From Oscillospiraceae bacterium (GTDB lineage: Bacteria; Bacillota; Clostridia; Oscillospirales; Oscillospiraceae), in the NCBI GenBank assembly GCA_017458335.1, contig JAFTFT010000005.1:186001-250000 (forward strand): DNA of 64,000 bases, given 5' to 3'. The notes under the pieces are model-generated. The model was not told where the DNA came from. It worked only from the letters and a program-made list of their open reading frames with translations, and searched no databases. Numbering within the stretch: position 1 is the first letter of the stretch; each line of letters begins with the position of its first letter. Both the position numbers and the translations under genes were made by a program. Of this stretch, positions 22,451 to 31,534 are shown piece by piece.

Positions 22451-22506
22451 CCGTACCAAGTACGGTGTTACTGCGTACTTGATTTCAAAATGGGATATGG
22501 TATAAT
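22451..22506 (+). promoter_or_regulatory. Promoter and overlapping GTAC palindromes of the TerB/ATPase/helicase operon
   Basis: TTGATT (22479-22484) and TATAAT (22501-22506) are 16 bases apart. CCGTAC-CAA-GTACGG (22451-22465) and CAAGTACG...CGTACTTG (22457-22464 with 22474-22481) are overlapping palindromes, the second covering the -35. Repeated GTAC half sites resemble those bound by HxlR/YodB-type repressors, and an HxlR gene ends this operon, so autoregulation is likely. Confidence 0.6.
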
Positions 22507-22539
22507 TATTATACTGATCATGCACAGAGGGGGACGTCT

Positions 22540-24099
22540 ATGGAACTGTCAGGGACGGCGGCATATGCCGGTGAAAAATATCAAATGCAGGAACAACACG
22601 GCTTTACCGTCGTCCTTGAATCACAGCGTCCAACCCACGAAACCGGCTATCATGAGACTGCCCTGCCTTTTTCCGACAGAAGCTTCCGGCCGGGGAAGGA
22701 GCAAGTGCCGGAAAAGCTGCGCGAAATGTGCCGACTTTTTGAATACGGCAGGGAATCTGCCGAGGCCAGGGCGAAAATCTTCTTCCGGCAGGCAGTGTTC
22801 ATGCAGGATTATGAGGATGACTGTCCGTGGACAGGCGGCGACTTTGTCCGATATTTCCCTACCTATCACGATCTGACCACGAGGCAGCTCCGCGGCTACT
22901 TCACCTGGCGGACCAGACTGCGCAAGGGGGATTACGGGCCGATTCCCACCTCCGCCGCGTATATTTACATCTATGAGCTTCTGAACGGCGTGGGCGCGGC
23001 CTCACCGGAAGAATGCATTCAGAAACTGCGCGAATTTGAAGAGGGCTATCTGAATTCCGGAATCGGGGATGCGCGCATGCGGCCCAACCTGCGACGCTGG
23101 ATGCTGGAATTTGCCGTGCTGAACGACCTGCCACCGGCACTGGCCCGAGAGGTCGCGGAACCGGAAATGACGGAACGGGACGCGGCTCTGGCGGTTTTGC
23201 GTTCACCGGAGAACCACTCCGACGGGGAAGTGTTTTCCGCGCTGTGCGGCCTCGGCGGGAAGAAAACAGAAAGCTCCCCCGTGCTGGCAGGCAATGGGGA
23301 TAAAGGCAAAGCACTGTTCGCGCAAAGCTGGCGGAAGGCATCCGCCTATGCCCGGCAGGAAAAAGACCTGTTCACCCTCTGCTTTGGTGAGCGGAAGACC
23401 CGGCAGTGGTTTCCTCTTTGCAACGCCGTGTATTATGAGCGGACAAGGCAGAAAGACAGAGAGTTTCCGCTGAGCGACTGCCGAAGCTACCGCTGCCGGA
23501 ACGGGGTCTGGCAGATGGAGGCCTACGAGAAGCTGTCTTTTGACAAAGGGCGGCTGCAGGGCTTCCTGCATGAGACAGACGCCCGGCTGCGCCGCTATCT
23601 GAAGACGGGGCGGTATCTGAGGGAAAACATGGCGGATGAATGGGCCGACCCCTATATCGACGCGGCGATCGGGGAGGACAGAAGAGCCGCGGTCGAAGCA
23701 TCCAGACCGAAGATCACCATCGACCTGTCCGGCCTGGAACGGATTCGACGGGATGCCGCCACGACGCGCGAGAGCCTGCTGACCGAGGACGAGACAGAGA
23801 TCAGGGAAAACGAAGCGAGCGAAGACGCGGCCCCGCCCGCAGTAGAGGACGAAACAGGCGATCTTCCGCTGAATCATGCGCAGCTTCAGATTCTGCTTGC
23901 CCTGCTTGAGGGGCGGGACACGGCGGAGATCATGAAGACCGAACATCTGATGCCGAGCATGACGGCGGACGCCATCAACGAAGCCCTCTTTGACGAGATC
24001 GGCGATACCGTGCTTCTCTGTGAGGATGACAGGCTGCTGCTGGTGGACGACTATATCGAAGAACTGAAGCAAATCCTTGGAGGAACAGGCAATGGATGA
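22540..24099 (+). CDS. TerB-N/TerB-C domain protein of a DNA-processing or defence operon
   Basis: The 519-residue cytoplasmic protein has a TerB-N domain (about 60-260; FFRQAVFMQDYEDDCP, FPTYHDLTTRQLRGYFTWRT, AAYIYIYELLNG) and a TerB-C region (about 385-515; PKITIDLSGLERIRRD, LNHAQLQILLALLEG) joined by an acidic linker. TerB-N/C proteins are known by comparative genomics to travel with ATPase and helicase genes; no enzymatic activity is established. The ATG follows GAGGGGGACG. The stop overlaps the ATPase start by 8 bases, so products are probably made in fixed ratio and may form a complex. Confidence 0.8.
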   Translation: MELSGTAAYAGEKYQMQEQHGFTVVLESQRPTHETGYHETALPFSDRSFRPGKEQVPEKLREMCRLFEYGRESAEARAKIFFRQAVFMQDYEDDCPWTGGDFVRYFPTYHDLTTRQLRGYFTWRTRLRKGDYGPIPTSAAYIYIYELLNGVGAASPEECIQKLREFEEGYLNSGIGDARMRPNLRRWMLEFAVLNDLPPALAREVAEPEMTERDAALAVLRSPENHSDGEVFSALCGLGGKKTESSPVLAGNGDKGKALFAQSWRKASAYARQEKDLFTLCFGERKTRQWFPLCNAVYYERTRQKDREFPLSDCRSYRCRNGVWQMEAYEKLSFDKGRLQGFLHETDARLRRYLKTGRYLRENMADEWADPYIDAAIGEDRRAAVEASRPKITIDLSGLERIRRDAATTRESLLTEDETEIRENEASEDAAPPAVEDETGDLPLNHAQLQILLALLEGRDTAEIMKTEHLMPSMTADAINEALFDEIGDTVLLCEDDRLLLVDDYIEELKQILGGTGNG

Positions 24100-25420
24100 A
24101 CACAAAAAAGTACCGAAGCGTATCGCACAGACGGTGCTGAATTCTTTAAAGGGCGGCGTCGTACCGCGCATCGGTCTGCCGTATATTACGGTGGGGCGGA
24201 AAAACGAAATTGAAGCCCTGCTGCACGATGTGGATATCATCGCGGAGGGCGGCGCTTCCTTCCGTTTCATTGTCGGACGCTACGGCAGCGGCAAGAGCTT
24301 CCTGCTGCAGACCATCCGCAACTATGTGATGGACCGGGGCTTTATCGTGGCGGACGCCGACCTTTCGCCTGAACGGCGCTTGCAGGGAACGAAGGGACAG
24401 GGGCTCGCCACATACCGGGAGCTGATCTCCAACCTGTCGACAAAAACGAAGCCGGAGGGCGGCGCGTTGACGCTGATCCTGGACCGCTGGATCAGCGCGG
24501 TGCAGAATGAGGCCATTCAGGAGACCAGGCTTTCTCCCGACGATCCCGCTCTGGCTGCTGCAGCGGACAGAAAAATCTATGCGGTAACGGCCTCCGTCAG
24601 CGAGCTGGTACACGGCTTTGAGTTCGGCCGCCTCCTTTCTTCCTATTACAGCGCATACAGAAACGGTGACGATGGGACGAAGGCGAAAGTCGTGCGCTGG
24701 TTCCGGGGCGAATACACGACAAAAACCGAGGCCAGGGAAGCTCTCGGCGTCAACATCATCATCACCGATGAGGACTGGTACGACTATCTCAAGCTCTTTG
24801 CCGCTTTTTTCCGGCTGGCGGGATACACGGGCATGTTCATCATGATCGACGAGCTGGTGAACATCTATAAGATTCCAAACTCCATTACCCGGCAGTATAA
24901 CTATGAAAAGATGCTGACCATGTACAATGACACCCTGCAGGGCAGGGCGAAATATCTCGGCATTCTCATGGGATCTACACCCCAGGCCATGGAGGACAGG
25001 CGGCGGGGCATTTACAGCTACGAAGCGCTGCGCTCACGCCTGGCGGAGGGACGTTTCTCCAGGCCGGGGGCGAGGGACCTGCTGGCGCCGGTGATTCATC
25101 TGGAGCCGCTGACGGCCGAGGAGATGCTGGTGCTGTGCGAAAAGCTTGCGGAGATGCACGCGGGGCTGTATGGCTATTCCCGCAGCGTCACCACGGAGGA
25201 TCTGGTGAGCTTTATCAAGATCGAATACGGCCGCATCGGTGCGGATCAGAACATCACGCCCCGCGAGGTGATCCGGGACTTTATCGAACTTCTGGATCTG
25301 CTGTACCAGAACCCGAAGATGAACATTACCGAACTGCTTGCCTCCGACGAATTCAGCTATGCCAAATCAGAAGCCGTCTCGGATGAAGCGGACGCGGGCT
25401 TTGTGGAGTTTACGATATGA
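24092..25420 (+). CDS. BrxC/BrxD-family P-loop ATPase (DUF2791-like)
   Basis: The 442-residue protein begins MDEHKKVPKRIAQTVLNSL and carries Walker A GRYGSGKSFLL (about residue 62) and Walker B MFIMIDELVNI (about 247), with the QGKAKYLGILMGSTPQ-like sensor region after it. This arrangement matches the ATP-binding protein called BrxD in BREX systems. The start at 24092 follows GGAGGAACAGG. It is coupled to the TerB-domain gene and to the helicase (4-base ATGA overlap). No BREX core genes (pglX methylase, pglZ, brxC) are in the window. Confidence 0.82.
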   Translation: MDEHKKVPKRIAQTVLNSLKGGVVPRIGLPYITVGRKNEIEALLHDVDIIAEGGASFRFIVGRYGSGKSFLLQTIRNYVMDRGFIVADADLSPERRLQGTKGQGLATYRELISNLSTKTKPEGGALTLILDRWISAVQNEAIQETRLSPDDPALAAAADRKIYAVTASVSELVHGFEFGRLLSSYYSAYRNGDDGTKAKVVRWFRGEYTTKTEAREALGVNIIITDEDWYDYLKLFAAFFRLAGYTGMFIMIDELVNIYKIPNSITRQYNYEKMLTMYNDTLQGRAKYLGILMGSTPQAMEDRRRGIYSYEALRSRLAEGRFSRPGARDLLAPVIHLEPLTAEEMLVLCEKLAEMHAGLYGYSRSVTTEDLVSFIKIEYGRIGADQNITPREVIRDFIELLDLLYQNPKMNITELLASDEFSYAKSEAVSDEADAGFVEFTI

Positions 25421-27669
25421 ACGTATTTGAGCGCTATGCACCCTTTATTCAGGACTACATTTACCGCTCCGGCTGGCAGAGCCTGCGGGCGGTACAGAAC
25501 GCCGCGGGAGACGCCATCTTCCATACAGATGAGAACGTGCTGCTGACGGCCTCTACCGCCTCGGGCAAGACGGAGGCGGCTTTTTTCCCGATCCTGACGC
25601 TGCTGGACGAAACCCCGTCTCAGACGGTGGGGGTGTTGTATATCGCGCCGCTCAAGGCGCTGATCAACGACCAGTTCGGACGTCTGAACGAGCTTTGTGA
25701 GGAAGAGGGCATCGCCGTCACCCGCTGGCACGGGGACGCCAATCAGTCCGGGAAACGGAAGCTGCTGAAAAAGCCCTCCGGTATTCTGCAGATCACGCCG
25801 GAGTCGCTGGAATCGCTGTTGATCAACAAGCACATGGAGATCCCCTCCCTCTTTGGGGATCTGCGTTTTATCGTTATCGACGAGATTCATTCTCTCCTGC
25901 GGGCAGACCGCGGCCTGCAGACCTTTTGCCTGATCGAGCGGCTCTGCAGGCTGGCGGGTTGTAATCCCAGACGAATCGGCCTGTCCGCCACCATCGGCAA
26001 CCCGGAATTGGCCGGACAGTTTCTTGCGGCAGGCAGCGGCAGGGGTACCGTCATTCCGCAGTTCGACGGAGGCAAAGAGGTCTGGCGGCTGAGCATGGAG
26101 CACTTCTACAACTCCGCACCGCAGGCGGACGAGGGAAAAGACATTCCGGCAGAAACCCCGCCTGTGGAGGAACCCACCGATACCGCACCAAAGGCCGCCG
26201 ATCCGGGGATCGGCTATATCTTTGAGCATACCCGGGGCAGAAAATGCCTGGTGTTCACCAATTCCCGGGAGGAATGTGAGACCGTCTGCCAGCAGCTGCG
26301 GCAATACTGCGAGGTCAATCACGAACCCGACCGCTTCCTGATTCACCACGGCAATCTCTCCGCCTCCTACCGGGAGAGCGCCGAGGAGGAGATGAAGGAC
26401 GACGACTCCCTCATGTCCGTCTGCGCCACGGCGACACTGGAGCTTGGCATCGATGTGGGGCGGCTGGAGAGGGCTTTTCAGATTGACGCGCCGTTTACTG
26501 TTTCCGGCTTCCTGCAGCGTATGGGCCGTACCGGGCGCAGAGGAGATCCCTCGGAAATGTGGTTTGTGATGCGGGAGGATCACCAGGAAGCCCGCGCCAT
26601 GCTGCCCGACAGTATCCCCTGGTATCTGATCCAGGGAATTGCCCTGGTGCAGCTCTATCTTGAGGAGCGTTTCGTAGAACCGCCGCGCCTGGACCGCCTG
26701 CCCTACAGCCTGCTGTATCACCAGACCATGAGCACGCTTGCCTCCCATGGGGAGATGACGGCGGGGGAGCTTGCATCCCGCGTTCTCGGCTTAAGCTGCT
26801 TTCACCGCGTCTCGCAGGAGGATTACCGTCTGCTGCTGCGGCATCTGCTTGAGATCGACCACCTGAACCGTACGGAGAACGGCGGGCTGATCGTGGGACT
26901 TGCCGGAGAGCGGGTCGTGAACAACTACAAGTTCTACGCCGTGTTTCAGGAGAACGTGGAATACACCGTGCGCGCCGGCTCGGAGCAGCTCGGTACCATC
27001 GTCAAGCCCCCTCCCGTCGGAGACAAGATCGCCATCGCAGGCCGTGTCTGGGTGGTGGAGGAAGTGGATCACAAGCGCCGGGAGGTCTTCTGCACGTTGG
27101 TCAAGGGCAGCATCCCCGCCTACTTCGGTGACGTGGCCGGCGATATCCACACGCATATCCTGGAACGTATGTACCGGGTGCTCGACGAGGACAGGCAGTA
27201 CCGCTATCTGATGTCCCACGCGGTCTGCCGTCTCGCGGACGCACGGGAGAGCTTCCGGAAATCGCACATGGCGGACAGGCCTCTCGTCCATCTGGGCGGC
27301 AAGATGTGGGCGCTGTTTCCCTGGGTCGGAACGTATGCTTTCCTGGCCATGGAGCGTTTCCTGAAACTCCGATGCGGAAAGCGGCTCGGCCTCAGAGGCC
27401 TGCAGTCCTCCCGTCCATATTACATGCAGTTTACCATGCAGGCGGACGAGACAGCGTTTTACGGGATCGTCTGCGAGGAAGCCGAAAAAGACTTTGACGC
27501 GCTGGAGCTGGTTTACGAAAAGGAAGTGCCGGTCTTTGAGAAGTACGACGAGTATGTGCCGGAAGAGCTGGTGCGGAAGGGCTTTGCCTACGGTATCCTG
27601 GACGTGGAAGGCATGAAACAGCGCGTTCTGAGCTGGAAGAAGTTTGGAGGAGATCAAGTTGAAGCGTGA
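25417..27669 (+). CDS. Lhr/BrxHII-like superfamily 2 DEAD/DEAH helicase
   Basis: The 750-residue protein has the SF2 motifs in order: I (TASTASGKTEAAFF, about residue 45), Ia (IAPLKALIND), II (IDEIHSLL, about 150), III (LSATIGN), IV (CLVFTNSREE), V (ATATLELGIDVG) and VI (QRMGRTGRRG), then a winged-helix and extended C-terminal region like Lhr helicases. It would translocate along DNA. It shares a 4-base start/stop overlap with the ATPase, and the HxlR gene starts inside its 3' end. Confidence 0.88.
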   Translation: MNVFERYAPFIQDYIYRSGWQSLRAVQNAAGDAIFHTDENVLLTASTASGKTEAAFFPILTLLDETPSQTVGVLYIAPLKALINDQFGRLNELCEEEGIAVTRWHGDANQSGKRKLLKKPSGILQITPESLESLLINKHMEIPSLFGDLRFIVIDEIHSLLRADRGLQTFCLIERLCRLAGCNPRRIGLSATIGNPELAGQFLAAGSGRGTVIPQFDGGKEVWRLSMEHFYNSAPQADEGKDIPAETPPVEEPTDTAPKAADPGIGYIFEHTRGRKCLVFTNSREECETVCQQLRQYCEVNHEPDRFLIHHGNLSASYRESAEEEMKDDDSLMSVCATATLELGIDVGRLERAFQIDAPFTVSGFLQRMGRTGRRGDPSEMWFVMREDHQEARAMLPDSIPWYLIQGIALVQLYLEERFVEPPRLDRLPYSLLYHQTMSTLASHGEMTAGELASRVLGLSCFHRVSQEDYRLLLRHLLEIDHLNRTENGGLIVGLAGERVVNNYKFYAVFQENVEYTVRAGSEQLGTIVKPPPVGDKIAIAGRVWVVEEVDHKRREVFCTLVKGSIPAYFGDVAGDIHTHILERMYRVLDEDRQYRYLMSHAVCRLADARESFRKSHMADRPLVHLGGKMWALFPWVGTYAFLAMERFLKLRCGKRLGLRGLQSSRPYYMQFTMQADETAFYGIVCEEAEKDFDALELVYEKEVPVFEKYDEYVPEELVRKGFAYGILDVEGMKQRVLSWKKFGGDQVEA

Positions 27670-28054
27670 GTATATGAGCTATGAGGAATACCTGGTCAAC
27701 GTGAAAAAGGGCATTGTGACCGGGGACGGGAACTGCCCGGTTACACCGCTTCTTCTCATGCTGCAGGGACGGTGGAAATCTCAGTTGATGTACGAAATGT
27801 GCATCTATGACACGGTACGCTTCGGCCAGCTCAAAAAGGATCTCCCCGGCATCACCAACACCATGCTGACCAAGGCGCTGCGGGAACTGGAGGGGGACGG
27901 CCTCATCAGTCGGGAGCAGTTCAACGAGATCCCGCCCCACGTCGAGTATTCGCTGACCGAGATGGGCCGTGATCTGCTGCCCGTCTTCTACGCAATTATG
28001 AACTGGGGCTTTCAACATGAAAAGGAGCTCTACGGGAAGACAGAAGCCGAGTGA
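27659..28054 (+). CDS. HxlR-family regulator at the end of the helicase operon
   Basis: The 131-residue winged-helix protein has the HxlR core: GNCPVTPLLLMLQGRWKSQL, RFGQLKKDLPGITNTMLTK and LTEMGRDLLPV. A single cysteine lies just before the core, where YodB/HypR-type members carry their redox-sensing Cys. The start is probably TTG at 27659, 8 bases after TTGGAGG and overlapping the helicase stop by 11 bases. It probably represses the operon at the GTAC palindromes near 22451-22481, making this a regulated, stress- or infection-inducible unit (inference). Confidence 0.85.
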   Translation: MKREYMSYEEYLVNVKKGIVTGDGNCPVTPLLLMLQGRWKSQLMYEMCIYDTVRFGQLKKDLPGITNTMLTKALRELEGDGLISREQFNEIPPHVEYSLTEMGRDLLPVFYAIMNWGFQHEKELYGKTEAE

Positions 28055-28124
28055 GGTGAAGGGCTTTGCACGACATTGACAGAATCAGGATACTTCAACA
28101 TTGTACAATAATCAGGAGGGAAAT

Positions 28125-29342
28125 ATGATTCTTCCGGAACTGCTGTCTCCGGCAGGGGATCAGGACCGGGTTCATACGGCGCTCCTCTATGGGGCGGATG
28201 CCGTATATCTTGCGGGCAGACTCTTTGGCATGCGTGCCAAGTCGGTGAGTTTCCCGGACGCGGACCTTGAAAAGGCAATCGGACTGATCCATGAGCGGGG
28301 GAAAAAGGTGTATATAACCTGCAATGTGCTTCCGCGGGAGAAGGAACTGGAACTTGTCCCGGACTACTTTGCGTTCCTGCAGGATCTGGGTGCGGATGCG
28401 CTGATTCTGGCGGATCTCGGCCTCCTTCGCATGGCGGAGCGTTACGCGCCGAAATGCGCCCGGCATGTAAGCACGCAACTGGGTGTACTGAACAGCGAGA
28501 CCGCCTCCTTCCTGTATGAGCTCGGCGCGGATACCGTGGTGCTTGCCCGGGAGTGCAGCCTGGAAGAAATCCGCGCGATACGGGAACATTCCCCTGCGGC
28601 GCTTCGACTGGAGGCCTTTGTCCACGGCGCAATGTGCGTTTCCTTCTCCGGAAGGTGCCTGCTGTCCAACTATCTGACGGGAAGAGATTCCAACCACGGC
28701 GAATGTGCGCAGCCCTGCCGATGGAAATATCATCTTGTGGAGGAGACCCGTCCGGGGAAATACATGGAAATCTCAGAAGACGGGGGGACCTTTATTCTGA
28801 ACTCCGAAGATCTGTGCATGATCGAGCACCTGGCGGAACTCCGGGAGGCCGGTATAGACAGCTTCAAGATCGAGGGGAGAATGAAGTCCGCCTACTATAC
28901 CGGCGCCGTGACAAACGCCTATCGCATGGCACTGGATGCCATGGGAAGGGGCGAGACGCTGTCTGTCAGTACGGCCCGGGAGTGTGATGCCGTCAGCCAC
29001 CGTCCATACTGTACAGGGTTCTACTATGGCCAGCCGCAGCAGTATTATCCGGATTCTCTCTATCATTCCACGGCGGAGATCGTGGCCGTGGTCTATGACT
29101 GCGATGAAAACAAAACGGCGCTGCTCAGGCAGCGCAACAAGATCAAAGCAGGAGACCGTCTGGAGCTCCTGCTTCCGGGAACCTGCGGAATTCCCTTTAC
29201 CGCGGAGAAGCTTTGGAATGAAAGCGGGGAGCAGATCGCCGATACCCGGCACGCAGAGATGCTCTTCCGGATGCAGATTCCGGAAGTTGCCCCGCCCTAT
29301 ACCATCGTCAGAACCGCGCGAAGCTCCGGCAGTGGATTGTGA
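28125..29342 (+). CDS. U32 peptidase-family protein (TrhP/RlhA-like)
   Basis: The 405-residue protein begins MILPELLSPAGDQDRVHTAL and contains the U32 signature ALRLEAFVHGAMCVSFSGRC with conserved Cys residues (GECAQPCRWKY) that bind an Fe-S cluster in relatives. Members modify tRNA (prephenate-dependent U34 hydroxylation) or 23S rRNA rather than act as proteases; the sequence is closest in layout to the single-gene TrhP type. The ATG follows CAGGAGGG. Confidence 0.88.
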   Translation: MILPELLSPAGDQDRVHTALLYGADAVYLAGRLFGMRAKSVSFPDADLEKAIGLIHERGKKVYITCNVLPREKELELVPDYFAFLQDLGADALILADLGLLRMAERYAPKCARHVSTQLGVLNSETASFLYELGADTVVLARECSLEEIRAIREHSPAALRLEAFVHGAMCVSFSGRCLLSNYLTGRDSNHGECAQPCRWKYHLVEETRPGKYMEISEDGGTFILNSEDLCMIEHLAELREAGIDSFKIEGRMKSAYYTGAVTNAYRMALDAMGRGETLSVSTARECDAVSHRPYCTGFYYGQPQQYYPDSLYHSTAEIVAVVYDCDENKTALLRQRNKIKAGDRLELLLPGTCGIPFTAEKLWNESGEQIADTRHAEMLFRMQIPEVAPPYTIVRTARSSGSGL

Positions 29343-29370
29343 AACGGAAGAGAGCCGGAAACGATATCTT

Positions 29371-29430
29371 TATCGTATGATAACGGAAAAGAAAACAGTA
29401 TTGTCCGTATGCCCTTCGTCCTGCTATAAT
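29371..29430 (+). promoter_or_regulatory. glmS promoter with the gltB-like upstream element
   Basis: TTGTCC (29401-29406) and TATAAT (29425-29430) are 18 bases apart. The upstream block starting ATGATAACGGAAAAGAA at 29377 matches the gltB promoter at the same distance from the -35 and with similar bases through it. Confidence 0.65.
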
Positions 29431-29461
29431 AAAAACGATATTCATGGGTGCCTTGAAAACG

Positions 29462-29500
29462 AACCGCCTGCAGACGCTGTAGGTGGTTTGTTCCATTTTA
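29462..29500 (+). terminator. Leader terminator before glmS (candidate attenuator)
   Basis: AACCGCCTGCAG pairs with CTGTAGGTGGTT (29462-29473 with 29477-29488, G-U pairs included) around a 3-base loop, then TTGTTCCATTTT. It lies between the glmS promoter and the start codon. No glmS-ribozyme core is recognisable, so control is probably by termination/antitermination. Confidence 0.65.
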
Positions 29501-29536
29501 TCCAACGGAATCAAACGGATTGGGAGGGAATACGGA

Positions 29537-31405
29537 ATGTGCGGAATTGTTGGGTTTACGGGAAATCACCAGGCGGCGCCGATCCTGCTGGACGGCCTGT
29601 CCAGACTGGAATACCGGGGCTATGACTCGGCGGGGCTCGCGGTACGGGACGGAAGCAATCTGGCCGAAGTGGTAAAAGCAACCGGAAAGCTCCGGAATCT
29701 GGCGGTCAAGACAGACAACGGGGCCGCGCTTGCGGGCACCTGCGGGATCGGCCATACGCGCTGGGCAACCCACGGAGAGCCGAGCCAGACCAATGCCCAT
29801 CCCCATGTCAGCGGCAACTGCACCGGATCCGGGTCGGGGGCTGTAGAGGCGGATGTGGTCGGCGTCCACAACGGCATCATTGAGAACTACGCCGAATTGA
29901 AGGCCAAGCTGCTGCGCCATGGCTATACCTTTTACTCCGAGACAGATACAGAAGTCGTCATCAAGCTGGTGGACTATTACTATAAGAAGTACAAGATCGG
30001 GCCGGTGGATGCAATCACGAGAACGATGGTGCGCGTCCGAGGCTCCTATGCCCTGGCTCTGATGTTTAAGGATTATCCGGGGGAGATCTTTGCCGCGCGC
30101 AAGGACAGCCCCATGATCATCGGCATAGCGGACGGCGAAAGCTATCTGGCGTCGGATGTGCCGGCGATCCTGAAATACACCAGACAGGTATGCTATATCG
30201 AGAACCTCGAACTCGCAAGACTTGCTCCGGGAGAAGTTCGCTTCTATGATCTGAACGGGGATGAGGTGAGCCATGACACCGTCGAGATCACCTGGGATGC
30301 GGAAGCGGCGGAGAAGAACGGCTTTGAACACTTCATGATCAAGGAAATCCATGAGCAGCCTGCCGCGGTGCGCGATACCCTGGCCAGTCTGCTGAAGGAA
30401 GGGAAAATCGATCTCTCCGCCTCGGGACTGACGGAGGAATATCTCAGGGAAATCCGTTCCGTCTGCATCGTGGCCTGCGGTTCCGCCTGGCATGTGGGGA
30501 TGGCGGCCCAATATGTCCTGGAGGACCTGGCGGAAATTCCGGTGCGGGTGGAGCTGGCATCGGAATTCCGCTACCGGAAACTGCTGACCGGAGAAGACTG
30601 TCTGACGGTCGTCATTTCACAGTCGGGAGAGACGGCGGACAGCCTGGCGGCGCTGCGGGAGGCCAAGGCACACGGCGGAAGGACGCTTGCGATCGTGAAT
30701 GTGGTGGGCTCGACCATCGCGCGGGAGGCGGACAATGTGCTCTATACGCTGGCGGGGCCGGAGATCGCCGTGGCGACGACAAAAGCCTACAGTGCCCAGC
30801 TGATGGCGATATACGCCCTGACGGTGCAGCTGGCCTCGGTCCGGGGAAAAATCACGGAAGAACAATACGGAAGCTATATTGAAGAGCTGAAGGAACTGCC
30901 GGACAAGATGATCCGGGTGCTGGAGGACAAGGAACGGATCCAGTGGTTCGCGGCGAAGTTCGCCATGGCGAAGGACATTTTCTTCATCGGACGCGGGCTG
31001 GACTATGCCATCTGCCTGGAGGGCAGCCTTAAAATGAAGGAGATCAGCTATATTCACAGCGAGGCCTACGCCGCGGGCGAGATGAAGCACGGCACCATCA
31101 GCCTCGTAGAGGACAACACCCTTGTCATCGGGGTCCTCACCCAGAGCGGACTCTATGAGAAGACCATCAGCAACATGGCCGAATGCAAGGCCAGGGGCGC
31201 CTACCTGATGGGCCTGACCAGCTCCGGACACTACAGCGTGGAGGACAGCGACGACTTCACCGTCTACGTGCCGAAGACGGATGAGCACTTCATCGGAAGT
31301 CTTGCAGTGATTCCGCTGCAGCTGCTCGGCTACTATACCAGCGTGGCCCGCGGTCTTGACGTAGACAAGCCGCGGAACCTTGCCAAGAGCGTCACAGTGG
31401 AATAA
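29537..31405 (+). CDS. glmS: Glutamine-fructose-6-phosphate aminotransferase
   Basis: The 622-residue enzyme makes glucosamine-6-phosphate for cell-wall synthesis. The class II amidotransferase domain starts MCGIVGFTG (Cys2 nucleophile) and two SIS sugar-isomerase domains follow (SQSGETADSLAAL; GRGLDYAICLEGSLKMKEI), ending in the conserved PRNLAKSVTVE. The start at 29537 follows GGGAGGG; the frame open from 29483 lies in the leader. Confidence 0.96.
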   Translation: MCGIVGFTGNHQAAPILLDGLSRLEYRGYDSAGLAVRDGSNLAEVVKATGKLRNLAVKTDNGAALAGTCGIGHTRWATHGEPSQTNAHPHVSGNCTGSGSGAVEADVVGVHNGIIENYAELKAKLLRHGYTFYSETDTEVVIKLVDYYYKKYKIGPVDAITRTMVRVRGSYALALMFKDYPGEIFAARKDSPMIIGIADGESYLASDVPAILKYTRQVCYIENLELARLAPGEVRFYDLNGDEVSHDTVEITWDAEAAEKNGFEHFMIKEIHEQPAAVRDTLASLLKEGKIDLSASGLTEEYLREIRSVCIVACGSAWHVGMAAQYVLEDLAEIPVRVELASEFRYRKLLTGEDCLTVVISQSGETADSLAALREAKAHGGRTLAIVNVVGSTIAREADNVLYTLAGPEIAVATTKAYSAQLMAIYALTVQLASVRGKITEEQYGSYIEELKELPDKMIRVLEDKERIQWFAAKFAMAKDIFFIGRGLDYAICLEGSLKMKEISYIHSEAYAAGEMKHGTISLVEDNTLVIGVLTQSGLYEKTISNMAECKARGAYLMGLTSSGHYSVEDSDDFTVYVPKTDEHFIGSLAVIPLQLLGYYTSVARGLDVDKPRNLAKSVTVE

Positions 31406-31425
31406 TTTCAGAGATAAAGACAGAG

Positions 31426-31469
31426 GAAGGCCCGGGCCGGTTCCGTGATCAGAACCGGCTCGGGCCTTC
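31426..31469. terminator. Convergent terminator between glmS and purC
   Basis: GAAGGCCCGGGCCGGTTC and GAACCGGCTCGGGCCTTC pair over 18 positions with one mismatch/wobble and an 8-base loop. It serves both converging genes. Confidence 0.75.
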
Positions 31470-31534
31470 TGTCAAAACGGGCATCACAGATGCGTTTTTT
31501 ACGGATGACGCACGCCTTGAGGAGCCCGGCCGTT

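Noticed and set aside
22325..22876. Frame of 183 codons overlapping the acetyltransferase end and the start of the TerB-domain gene
   Set aside because: It covers the promoter of the next operon and overlaps the TerB-domain frame, which has the real domain motifs and a good ribosome site.
24092..27669. Complete BREX system
   Set aside because: Only a BrxD-like ATPase and a helicase are present; no PglX methylase, PglZ, BrxC, BrxL or BrxA gene is found within the window on either side.
29431..29536. glmS ribozyme
   Set aside because: The leader is only about 100 bases and shows a simple terminator hairpin. I could not see the conserved ribozyme core or its pseudoknots, so I did not call it.
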